Origin: Onchidella celtica
Lineage: Eukaryota > Mollusca > Gastropoda > Systellommatophora > Onchidiidae
DNA: 64,000 nucleotides
Assembly: GCA_963931925.1 (NCBI GenBank)
Contig: OZ007575.1
Location: forward strand, 32,304,894 to 32,368,893
Direction of reading: 5' to 3'
Shown: positions 49,940 to 59,745 of the stretch, piece after piece
Numbering within the stretch: the first letter of the stretch is position 1
Layout of the letters: each line of letters starts with the position of its first letter
Notes under the pieces: generated by a model
Databases searched by the model: none
What the model saw: only the letters and a program-made list of their open reading frames with translations
Told to the model about the DNA's origin: nothing
Translations under genes and position numbers: made by a program

Positions 49940-50664
49940 CTCTAGATCTAGATTTCTAAATCTAGAATCTTATACATCAACATTTCCTTGACGTCACATG
50001 GACCAGTCATCAATAACATTCACTCGCTTGTGGATGCAGAATCTAAAGATTTCTGTTTCTCGTGACCCACATAGAAATGCTTTTTTGGCCCTTTGTGAGT
50101 CTTAAACTCCAAAACCACCCCAGTTCAAAGATGCCCGTATGTATACCTAACAAATTATGCTCCTTTTATACGATTTAGAGCCCTGAGAATAAACAGTAAT
50201 GCTGAATCAATCCTAGATACATCAAGATCAATTCTGCGGCCAGTGACAGCATGGGCTTTTTCTACTTGGATGGCAGAACAGACAATGACTGATGTTAACA
50301 AAACTTGAGAATACATAATAAGCCCGTTCACTTCGAATATGATATTCTTGCCTGTGAGGCTTAGATCTAGACTACATCTAGATCTAGATTCTAGATCTCT
50401 AGAATAATAATTTTTAAAAAAAAAGAACGAAATCAGCTATCTAGACTAGAGTATTGTAAGCTTAAATGAAAGGATCTGGTTGGGAGTGCCTAGACTCTAG
50501 TAGTGAGAGACGTCACGACCAGGAAGAAGAAGGTGGTGATATGTGAGAACAAATGGGCTAGGACTAGGAGTAGTTTTTGGTCTTTATTTTAGGAGGTTCG
50601 CTGCCCTTATTAGCATTTACACCTCACGTTTCTTATTCTTATTTTTCTTGTTGTGATAGGGATT

Positions 50665-50936
50665 CGGTTTTTAGAATTTTGACCCAGGCAGCGACCTGTT
50701 CGGCCTGCTCTTTTTAATTTTCAACTGCCGGTGTATCTTTAACGCGTGCAACGTGCATACGGGCCCTCCGAATTTTTCGTCCTTATCCGAGAAGACTAGG
50801 TGCTCGATCGGGGACAGGAAAATGTGAGAAAAATCCCCAAAATTCCAACATGCCCGCACCGACTGGGATTTGAACCCCGTACCGTACCTTCGGCATGAGA
50901 AGCGAGCACCTTGCTTCTAGGCCACCTTGTCCCGCT
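50665..50936 (-). mobile_element. tRNA-derived SINE with conserved core, near full length
   Basis: Minus strand, from 50936: GCGGGACAAGGTGGCCTAGA (box A region), GGGGTTCAAATCCC (box B), then the core CTTCTCGGATAAGGACG and GGAGGGCCCGTATGCACG, then GAGCAGGCCGAACAGG and the tail. Tripartite SINEs with such a core are common in marine invertebrate genomes. The truncated sister is at 10986-11222. Confidence 0.8.
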
Positions 50937-51014
50937 AGGACTAGATCTAGATATCTAGATATCTAGTATGTAAAGTATGCACATGAGAATGAGAACCCCA
51001 CGCAGCGCCCCTAC

Positions 51015-51215
51015 GGAAATCCGATCTGTAGGATTGACGTCAAGTTTGGTCATAGGAACGACGTCACTTCACGTTGTCTATATCCGCCGTTACGACGTCG
51101 CGCCGACATCGGTTTGATGTAGGAAACCAGGCCCCACGGTAATCCTACCGAGCCTACTAAAACACTTTAAAATTTACGTCGGACTGACGTAAGGAGGCTG
51201 GTACTGACGTTTTAC
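51015..51215. repeat. dispersed relative of the 141-bp satellite, CpG-rich version
   Basis: TAGGATTGACGTCAAGTTTG, TAGGAACGACGTCA, CGGTAATCCTACC and GGACTGACGTAAGG. These equal satellite words with CG in place of CA/TG. It lies just upstream of a putative promoter. Confidence 0.65.
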
Positions 51216-51299
51216 TTTATACGATATAAATTAGCCGCGACTTTGAAGATGTAACATGATTTCAAGATCTATAGACCCTTTTAATTTACCGTCCTCCAT

Positions 51300-51309
51300 A
51301 TCACGTGAT
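51300..51309. promoter_or_regulatory. palindromic E-box ATCACGTGAT upstream of a putative first exon
   Basis: A perfect 10-bp palindrome containing CACGTG, 12 bp before AAAATGGCGGC, which resembles a YY1-type start-site element. Together they suggest the promoter region of the gene to the right. No TATA box is seen. Confidence 0.4.
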
Positions 51310-51320
51310 TTGCAGACAAA

Positions 51321-51548
51321 ATGGCGGCGTGCCCCACTTGTAGGGCGGAAGCGGTGGACAACGGTCGAACGATGCCATCCTCTTGTTGGGCACCCAACTG
51401 TACAAACCCGTTACGTGCTGGTTCTGGCATAAAAATGCATCTTTGCTTTGAATGTGCACATATTCAGATGCCATCATCAAGGCAAGTTGAGGTTTTTGCC
51501 CTACACGGTGCTTTTCGAAGCCGTGCGGCTCCCCGCAAACAACGGTAA
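51321..51548 (+). other. THAP-like open frame or non-coding first exon
   Basis: Frame of 75 codons. MPSSCWAPNCTNPLRAGSGI resembles the start of a THAP zinc finger (C-x4-C with the following Thr-Asn), but the rest lacks the expected His-Arg-Phe-Pro, Trp and CxxH parts. It may be a broken THAP fragment. It may also be a 5' UTR exon of the BRICHOS gene ending at a possible donor (AACG|gtaacg at 51546) with an acceptor at 51876. Undecided. Confidence 0.35.
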
Positions 51549-51894
51549 CGAGGAAGTTGAAAGGGTCTATACAAGACAACTTTTGAGGATTTTACTAAAT
51601 GCAGTAAAACTTATACGGATCTATGTAATTTTGTTTGTGAAATTTAAATTGATAAAGCTCTGAATACATAATTAAAGTACTGAACTAGTCCGTGGAATGC
51701 CCAAAATGGCCGTCATGGTGCCGACGTGCTGTAAAACCCAAACTCAAACATTAAATAATTACACGACTGTGCTGAACCAAGAAAATGACCCAACTACATG
51801 TATTTGGAGCAAGTCAAAAGCAAGTTCATGTTTCTCATGCAGCTAATTAGCTCGTCTTTTTCCCGCTCTTTAACAGACACGGAAAAGCCCACCC

Positions 51895-51924
51895 ATGAAG
51901 AAGTCTGAAGCGTTATGGGAATAG
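51895..51924 (+). promoter_or_regulatory. short upstream ORF overlapping the BRICHOS start
   Basis: ATG at 51895 opens a 9-codon frame ending TAG at 51924, in another frame from, and overlapping, the main ATG at 51915. If transcribed it would lower or tune initiation at the main start. Confidence 0.4.
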
Positions 51925-54900
51925 CAAAAACTGCCAGCAACGCTAAGTCAGGAGACAACGATGTGTCTTCTCCCTCCAGTCCAGAATCTGGGAGTCTGAA
52001 CAGCGGAGCACCGCTCTTAGCCACTGGTCAGGCGGCGCCGCAGCAGCCCAGCGATGGCGCCAAGAACAAGAAAAAGGCCCCGTCCACTCGTGGTTGGCTA
52101 CTTTCAAGGCAGGAACTACGGCGGAGAGCTAAGGGCGTCTTCTGGCTCTTTGTATTCTTCATACTCTTTGCCTTCACAATAATAGTGGCTGCTACGCTGG
52201 CCGAGAACTTCCAGTATGGTCTGTTCAGCGGTAATACATTCAGTTTCTCCCATTTTATTGTACTAGTCCCTAGCCCACTCAAGTCTTAATAGTATAGTAG
52301 CCTAATAGTTTAAACCAGCGTTTCTCAACCTCTTCTGTCCCACGCCCCACTCCAGCGTTAAAAAAAAAACACCAACAACCTGGCCCTCGCCATGATCGGT
52401 CGAAATTAGTATACAGTGTACATCCATTCGGAAGTCCCATGCTCCACGAAAAAATTGCCACGCCCCACCTTGAGAAACACTGGGCTAAACAGTAAATTTC
52501 ACGACATTGCAATATGTCATGTATACCTTTTCCTACTATTCTTGACATAGCTACATTGTATTTCTGGAATTATAATCCTCGCGGAAATAAAAATTAACTA
52601 CCTTTTTTCCAGGATTACTTCGCCCCCTGGCAGATCCGAGTCTCCAAATTTAGCATCGCCTTTTAAACCGTTTTGTCTAACTAAGAGATATTTTTTTCAT
52701 TTAAATTGCGAGAATATGCAAGGTGTGTGTTGCTGCATAACCTTTCCTTAACAGGTGAGTTGCGTGAACACCAGGGTTTTTACCAACACATTAGAAAAAA
52801 TTACGAAGTTTTATTAAAGGATATCGCGAATGCCCAAGAAACTTTTTTTTCACTCTTACTTTCTCTGTGCCATTAAAACCGAATTTGGTTACTCGGCGCA
52901 ACTAGCCATCCCGTGTTTTTTTTGTGTGTGTTTTTTTTTCATCAGGCACCAGCAAAACCTGGCAACAGAGGTATTCTCTGCCAGGAATGATGAGCCATGA
53001 TAGGGTAAGACAACTATTAAAATTTGAACCTTCATGAAAACTCCATCACAATATTTTACTCTATTGTCTTCTCTCGGACTTCTCTCAGACTTCTCTCATT
53101 AAATTCTGAATATCCTAATTAAAGGGGAATGGGTTGTCTCCATAGCTTACCAATACCGGTACGGTACTCTAAACATTTGTTGTTATTTTAATTGGTTGGG
53201 GGAGGGGGGGGGGGCATGTGGATGGTTGTTCTTGAGAAAATGCTTCCTGTGCTTTCTTTCACTCAAACTCTAACATTTCAAAGCACCATGTCCTTCTTAT
53301 TCTCTTTATTTCTTTAAATTCTGACCTTTCTTTTTATTTCATTTTGTTTTCACATTATTTCCATAAGTTATTCTGACCCTTCAACACTTTACATTATTGT
53401 ACTCTTAAAAAGACTTGAGCTGCTTTTCCTAGGTTCTTTTCCTGTTACACTTTCACCTTATTCTGTCATTGTTATCTCTTGCTGTTCTTTCAAACCCCAT
53501 GTTAATCAATTAATTAACCGATGTTTGTTTTTTTTATTAAATTCTTTCATTATATTTTATTTTGTCACTCTGGTTTTCTTTAAATCATGTTCTGACTTAA
53601 TTAGGTTCAGTCACAATAACAACTAGAAGCGCCTAAAGTATGTAAAACACAAGCATAGAATGGAGTGCCAGAAACTTTTAACACACGACACACTATAGGC
53701 CTTAACAATCTGCCAGATCGTCACTTCTCTATGCTAATTGCGTAAGTCATTTTTGACACTTAGAAAAAAACTGTTTCGTTTCCTGTCATTTGGTGACTTA
53801 TGCCGTTATGATTCTACTGAATTATTACATTTTTCTTTTGGTGCATTTCTTTTTCTATAATATCATCTGGTAGCCCTCATGCTCAGGAATGCAATGAATC
53901 GTTAGTTGCCTATTGGCATAAGACTGAAACAAGTCATTATCGTAGAGCAGTGGCGTAGTACTTTGGTGCAGTCCATCGTCATTCACACAACTTGACTATC
54001 ATGTGATGTTTTTCTCATTTTTTTTTTGTTTGCCTTTTTATATCGCAAAGGGAAGCTCAAAACTCAGGGATTCATCCTGTATCCACCGGAGAATAATCTG
54101 GAAAGACGGTCTGGGGTGTTCAGAGGTCATACACGATCTCGGGTAATAATATACCTTTGGTTTCAAATGCGCAACTCAAATTCAAACCCATGTAAACATG
54201 TCCAGTGCTAGTAGGCAGCAAAAGTTAAAACTATTGGTCGGCCTAAGCACCATTATTCCTGCACCAACATCGACAGCGTTGTACTTTACCTGTTCCACCA
54301 ATATAAACATATTTTTACCCCTTAACTGAATGTGTAGACATCATGCATATCCAAAGAAGGCACTATCCCTGCGGATCCATGGAAAAATTATTTTCTGACG
54401 TGGACCCGCAATGCATCCCGTCCACTCTGAGAAAGGCTAAGATCTACAACCTGATTAAAAAAATTTTATACCCATTTACAAACCTTTTCCCAGATCTATA
54501 CAAAACAGTTTTGAGAATGTTACCAATGTGATCTTATGAATCTATTTGGTTCTATGTTGATCTTAAAAGCTCTGAATACGAAACATAAGTAAAGAATGTG
54601 TGCCCAAATAGACCATGAAGGGCGCAAAGTGGCCGTTATCGTGCCGACAGGCCGTAAAAACCCACACCAAACTCAAAACCTGTTCTACCAATCATTTAAA
54701 ATTCATTAGAAAATTTTGAAACAGAATTGTCCCACCCCACTGGGCCAATCAACTAACGTACAACATATTCTCAAAACTGCCTTTTGCATGTGTGTATGCG
54801 GGGGGGGGGGGGGGTGGTAGCCCATTTGTCTTTAAAACCGACCACTGTGTGTGTGTGGGGGGGGGGGTGGTAGCCCACTTGTCTTTAAAACCGACCACTG

Positions 54901-55930
54901 TATGCTTTTATCCTGCATAGTTACAGTAGCAGCAATGATCACAACAGAACCACCGAATCAGGGTCAGGCATCGGGCATCGATTTGAAAAAAAAAATGTTC
55001 GTTTGTTTGTTTCACAGTTCCCACTGGTCTGCTATAGTTGATCATCGAACCCAACGATGCCTCTTATTCGATATGCATGATACCCAAGTACTCGACTGCC
55101 CAACCTTTTATCCCTGGGCTATGGACCAACGAGCGGGTGTACCCATCTGCAAAGGGCCGTTAGCCAACATGGCTCCATTCCGGCGAATCATGCATCATGT
55201 CAGCTGCATTGAGGACACAAATATCTCGTACACCGGTAACGTCATCCAGCCGCTTTGCACGCATTACAGACTTTTCAGTGTAGATCGGGTTGTCGTCCAG
55301 TTTTTCGATAGGAACTTCCGCAGGTTGGCTCGCAGATCTGTTGACAGTGGCCTTGAAACGTTGCCAATGAACCAGACAAAGAGCGGCTTCTTTAATCTTG
55401 ATTTGGTAAAATCTTCATTGAAACACAATGTCATGGCTTCACTTGTGAAGAAATTTCTCAAATTGCACCAGGATATGAAACAACGGGCAATGAAGGGCCC
55501 ACTTGGCATTGAATTAGGTCTGCTTCGAGGGAACAATTCGAACACTGAAATACCAGAACCAGATCCGGTCTTAGATAAACCCTTCCAAGACGAAATCTCC
55601 GTGGCTATGAATGACATCATCGGGACTGAAATGCCTGCATCTGACAAAGCTCGGAAAATGAAGAAACAGGCAAAGAAGAAACCGGGACTCCTTCAGAATC
55701 TGGCCGCTGCTGCCAAGGAACACAGTGCGTCGAGATTCCCCAACAACGAGGCTATGTCAAATATCCAGCAAAATGGCGACCTGAAACAGGATAAGCCAAT
55801 CTCCTTTTGGGAAGTCGCCTACGCAGCAGTCGATGAGAATGGCAATATGATCGAAACAAGCACTTTCAAGGACCTTAGTAAAAAAATCAAAGAAGGCAAG
55901 TCAGGCTTGCTGAATGTTCAAGGACGTTAG
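51915..55930 (+). CDS. type II membrane protein with BRICHOS domain and furin-like site
   Basis: Exons 51915-52230 (the exon begins at acceptor 51876), 52946-53004, 54051-54142 and 55018-55930. Phases agree at every junction, giving 459 residues. ATG 51915 follows an in-frame TGA at 51906. Residues 1-70: cytosolic Ser/Pro/Gly-rich region ending RRRAK. Residues 75-95: a single membrane helix. About 145-240: BRICHOS, whose VIHDLGSHWSAIVDHRTQRC aligns without gaps to the start of the ITM2/BRI domain; Cys170 and Cys236 are the likely conserved pair. Residues 257-262 RRLARR fit a furin site at the place where ITM2 proteins are cut. Residues 263-459 form a long tail without Cys, with an amphipathic LVKKFLKLHQ segment and basic clusters (ARKMKKQAKKK). 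BRICHOS acts as an intramolecular chaperone for the C-terminal cargo in the secretory path. Which cargo is unknown. Confidence 0.8.
52316..52482. mobile_element. hAT-like MITE in intron 1 of the BRICHOS gene
   Basis: Ends CAGCGTTTCTCAACCTC and CCTTGAGAAACACTG are inverted copies. Flanks GTTTAAAC and GGCTAAAC agree at 6 of 8 positions. CCACGCCCCAC occurs at both sub-ends. No coding content. Confidence 0.75.
53620..53965 (+). repeat. dispersed repeat, uninterrupted copy, in intron 2 of the BRICHOS gene
   Basis: Plus-strand counterpart of 4560-2360. Near 53755-53770 it reads TTTTTGACACTTAGAAAAAAAC where the other copy carries the two TTAA elements. This gives the approximate empty site. Confidence 0.7.
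54789..54900. repeat. two-copy tandem repeat with G runs in intron 3 of the BRICHOS gene
   Basis: A run of 11 or more G, then GGTGGTAGCCCA.TTGTCTTT and AAAACCGACCACTGT, occurs twice in a row. The G runs and GTGT tracts could hamper sequencing here. Confidence 0.8.
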
Positions 55931-56192
55931 TTAAATTCTGGCCTGGGTTTAAAATTGAAAAAGCGGGCGTTTTGATTTAGCTTGTGTATTACTTTAGAGG
56001 TTTAAGACGATGGCCAGAGGTGGATAATGTGAAATAATCAAAGAAGGCAAATCAGGCTTGCTGCATATTCGAGGACAATAAACTTGAAGTTTAATTCTGA
56101 CCTGGGTTGAAAATTGAAACCGCGTATAATAATTGTGTAATAATTTAGAACCTTAAGACGATGGTTGGCGGTGGATGATTGAGTGGTGTTTG
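55886..56192 (+). repeat. tandem duplication of the end of the BRICHOS gene
   Basis: 55886-56035 (last codons plus 3' UTR) is repeated at 56036-56192. The second unit still reads IKEGKSGLLHIRGQ and a stop, against IKEGKSGLLNVQGR and a stop in the real end. AATAAA at 56077-56082 was created over the duplicated stop. Another AATAAA is at 56478-56483. Confidence 0.85.
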
Positions 56193-57509
56193 ACAAAGCT
56201 GAAATATCTCTAGATGTGGGGAGGGATTGTTTCAACACGCATTCACAATGTGAGGGGCATCCTACTTGTCAACTGTGAGTTCAAGTATTACTGTGATTGA
56301 ATGCTACATACAACACATGTGGCCTGGTGGAGTGCATTATGATAGTACTATGCGGCTGGGGGTGGCTAATCCTTGCTTTTCATGGGGAAAAGGTCGTGCG
56401 TGTTTTCATATTTAAAAGAAAGTTTTCAAAAAGGATTGAGGAAGGGGAAAAGGCGTGTGAGACCCCAGGCGATTGATAATAAACGAAATGTCGATAGTTG
56501 CACAGCATACTAGAAATAGAAATAGCAGAACTTTAAAGATCAGTTTGGAACACAAACCAAAGTTGAACATGATTTTCCTTGTGTGCGTGTTTTCGAAGGC
56601 TCAGCCTGTTGTTTAAACGAACAGAGCAGAATCGATATCATCTGCACAAGGGAACCGTCCCCTACGTGTGAACTCTTTCCTTCAGAACAAATGTGTTGCC
56701 AGCATGCACTGGTTTTATAATGTCCCAAGTGCTTTGAAATTATATAAAATGTTCTGCAATTATTTTTGTTGATCACGTTCTAGTGAAGGATTAAATTTCA
56801 ACATTGCACGTCTTCGTACTATTAGTAGTGTTCGTGGCAAGTAAGTGTGTTTATGAACGAATTCAAATGCTGTTAAAAATGATGGTGAAAATACTGATGG
56901 TAGATAACTTGTTGGTGCAGGATGTTGTGATACTGTATAATGACACTTTCACAAAAACGACATATAATTTTATCAACTAATTAGGTAACTTAGACTTGGA
57001 AGTTATGACCCTACTTTTTGAAAACAAACAAACAAAAACAAAACAGAAAAAAAAAAAAATTAAACGGCGGAGCGTACAGTCATGAAACTATCGGAGATGA
57101 AAAGTAATAGAATAAGCTTGCTTTTTACGGAGCCAGTTCATGGATAAGTTAAAATTTTTCTGAAAAGTAATTAGGTTTGACAGAAAGGTGTCATGTGAGG
57201 CTGTGGATATCTTTCGCAACTTTTTAAATCATTTAATCCAATTCTTCCACGAAGCACTGTCGATCTATACAGTGTATGTAGGCTACACAGTTACCTGGGA
57301 CTTGCCAACACTTAACGTAGGAAACAATGCACATTACAATAATTCAGAATGATTTGTTCACGTACATAATTCACAGGGACCAACAATTATTTCAAACAGC
57401 CCCTCTCTCTTCCCCTCTCTCTCCCTCTGTCGCTCTCTCACAGTCACACGCAATTTTCTTTGATTTTTCCCATCTCTGCCGCACAGTCTTCGTTGTATTT
57501 GATTTGGTT
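56193..57509. other. intergenic DNA after the BRICHOS gene
   Basis: Includes the likely 3' UTR to about 56500, then AT-rich sequence and a CT-rich tract at 57400-57440. No gene recognised. Confidence 0.4.
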
Positions 57510-57680
57510 CCGACATTCGAATGCAGGAAAAGCAGGGGTAGACAGAGAAAACTTTCACTGAAAATCTTAATTCATGGACAGCAAATAAACGTCACAACAA
57601 CAACTTCATGAGGTTGGCTCATGACAGATCCGAGTGGAGAGCCATGATCGCCAATGTCTGTTCCAGACAGGGCAACTGAT
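57510..57680 (+). pseudogene. LINE ORF2 C-terminal remnant
   Basis: KSRGRQRK in one frame and, after a 1-bp shift, RLAHDRSEWRAMIANVCSRQ with a stop at 57678. The end parallels the fragment at 14864-15280 (RMTDNREAW...VCSRPDT), so both belong to related LINEs in opposite orientations. Confidence 0.65.
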
Positions 57681-57828
57681 GATTCTTCAGTGTGCTGGGT
57701 TGTCAAGTATGAAGGTACAACTACAGTACAAGTATGATGACAGTGAAATATCCACACATACGCATACATTATGTATTCCTAGCTGAACATTAATTATTGC
57801 ACACATTGACGACCTAATACTGTAATAG

Positions 57829-58379
57829 CAGGGGTGGCCAATTCTGAATGACGTAAGAGCCACATTATGCGATAAACCTTCAGATGTTCGACAGCCACAA
57901 GATTTTATTATTTTAACAAAATTTACACACACTTTGTCATTGTTACATACACATTTTGTTACAAAAATTATAATATAAATATTATAAGAACTACATGTAT
58001 GCAACAATATAAAAATTTACTCGTGTATGCAGTTTCTTAAACTGTTAATTTGTATTAGTTTCAGTAATCGCAGAGTGCGCTTTACATACCAAAATAAATG
58101 TTTTCAAATCTTGACTGATGATTGTGTTAACTATACTGAACGTATTAAATACGGCAATGGACTACGGGAACATGTGAGAAAAACCTGCGAATTTGCGTAT
58201 AACAAAATTAGACTGCCAAAAATAAAAAATAAAAGGGTAAACGAGCAGACAGATTTTAATGATATTCTTGGTATACGGGTGATGAAGAAAGAGCTCATCC
58301 AACAAAGTTCCACGGGCCACATACTGATGGCCAATAAAGATCCGCATATGGCTCGCGAGCCGCGGTTTGGCCACCCCTG
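57829..58379. mobile_element. hAT-like MITE (CAGGGGTGGCCAA ends)
   Basis: A perfect 13-bp inverted repeat, CAGGGGTGGCCAA and TTGGCCACCCCTG, with AGAGCCAC and GGCTCGCGAGCC just inside. Flanking 8-mers do not match. A 117-codon frame inside has no transposase likeness. Confidence 0.75.
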
Positions 58380-58704
58380 ACATATCACATGGCAACAATA
58401 TAGACAAACACTTTACACATTGGCAAAAAAAAAAAAATATATATATATATATATTGAAACGTATTCTAGACCAAAGAGATGCTGTAGATTTGTATTGGAA
58501 ATTGCGATTTCGTGCAACCCTAGATTGGACGAGAAGGAATATTCAACTCCACAACACTAAAATAAAACCAGCAATAGCGCTCCACCTTGTTCATATACCG
58601 CCCCGAACATTCTATACCTGTATTGCTACTGCTAGTGATGAGAGAATTTATATTGTTCATCTAAACCATTTGTTTTTCTCAATGGTTTAACTAAAAATAA
58701 AGAA

Positions 58705-59745
58705 TGTTGTTACGCGTACGTGCGTCCCCAAGTTTTTTGCTCTAGGGGTACACCTTTCAAAGCTATTTGTGACTCCAGAGCGAGAGAGTTTCTCCCGAAC
58801 TACTCCTTGACAACAGCTTTAGTTAGTTATGATTAATTATTCTTTCAGACTTTCTATTTGGTTTCCTCCCTTTTTTTATTTTATTTGTTCGGTTGCATGC
58901 AAGGGGGTAAGGGGCAGGGTTAGGGATTCGATAAGATTTAGGGTTGAAGATAATGACGGGGTTAGGGATAGTACATGTACGTGCCCTTGGCCAAACGTTT
59001 CCAGCATTTTTTTTTTTCGGGGGTTGGGGGGGGGGGGGTGGTGGTTACATATCCATATAATATCGGTTGTCGAACGTACCGGTGTGACAAAAAACAACAA
59101 ACTTTGTCTACACACTGTGGTAGTCTATAAATTTTACATTATATGTATTTATGACAACAAACTGTACCGTGATCAGAATGGCCACGAATAAACCGATAGA
59201 TGCTTTCAGTAAACGCCATAAAAAAAAAAAGTGGTAAACTAAAAATTTGGGATATTGTTACAAGTACGTACTTCCCCCAAGTTTTTTTGCGCCAGGGGTA
59301 CGTACGTATTCCAAAGCCTTTTGTGACTCCAGAGCTAGAGAGATTCTTCCGAAATGCTTCTTGACAACAGCCTTAATTAATTATGAATAATTTTCTATTT
59401 GTTTTCCTCCTGTATTTTTTTTTTTTGTTGTTGAAAGGGTAAAGGGCACGGTTAGGGTTTCAATAAGATTTAGGATTGATGATAAAGACAGGATTAGGGA
59501 TCATAGTACGTATAATACGTGCCCCTAGTCAAAACACATCCAGCATTTTTGGGGGTGGAGTGGGGATGGAAGGGATGGTTACATATCCATATAATACCGG
59601 TTATTGAACACATGACAACAGACAACAAACTTTGACTACACACTGTGGTAAGCTATAAACTATACATATGTATCTGTGACTGTAAAGGGATCAGAGAGGC
59701 TACGAATAAACGATAGATGCTATCAGTAAATGCCAATTTAAAAAA
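58705..59745. repeat. tandem duplication, unit about 540 bp
   Basis: 58705-59245 and 59258-59745 share TTTGTGACTCCAGAGC, TGACAACAGC, TTAGGGTTT/GATAAGATTTAG and GGTTACATATCCATATAAT. An inverted third piece of the right end is at 60640-60725. Confidence 0.8.

Larger units (their letters stand above)
49516..50970. repeat. TCTAGA/GATCTA-rich tract
   Basis: Many TCTAGATC words on both flanks of, and inside, the MITE at 49553-49939. A clean (GATCTA)n run of about 45 bp lies at 49785-49827, with further clusters at 49870, 49940, 50365-50400 and 50943-50968. Because the hexamer overlaps its own inverse it reads alike on both strands. Confidence 0.8.

Noticed and set aside
54051-54142. Other reading frame of BRICHOS exon 3 (FILYPPENN frame)
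   Set aside because: It breaks phase with exons 2 and 4. The chosen frame joins both and restores an ungapped BRICHOS match across the junction.
54851-55017. Upstream extension of BRICHOS exon 4 from an in-frame ATG
   Set aside because: It starts in a G-rich tandem repeat, and a proper acceptor at 55011-55017 fits the phase from exon 3.
58027-58380. 117-codon frame as a hAT transposase
   Set aside because: No hAT dimerisation motifs or zinc finger; it spans the MITE interior and its terminal repeat.
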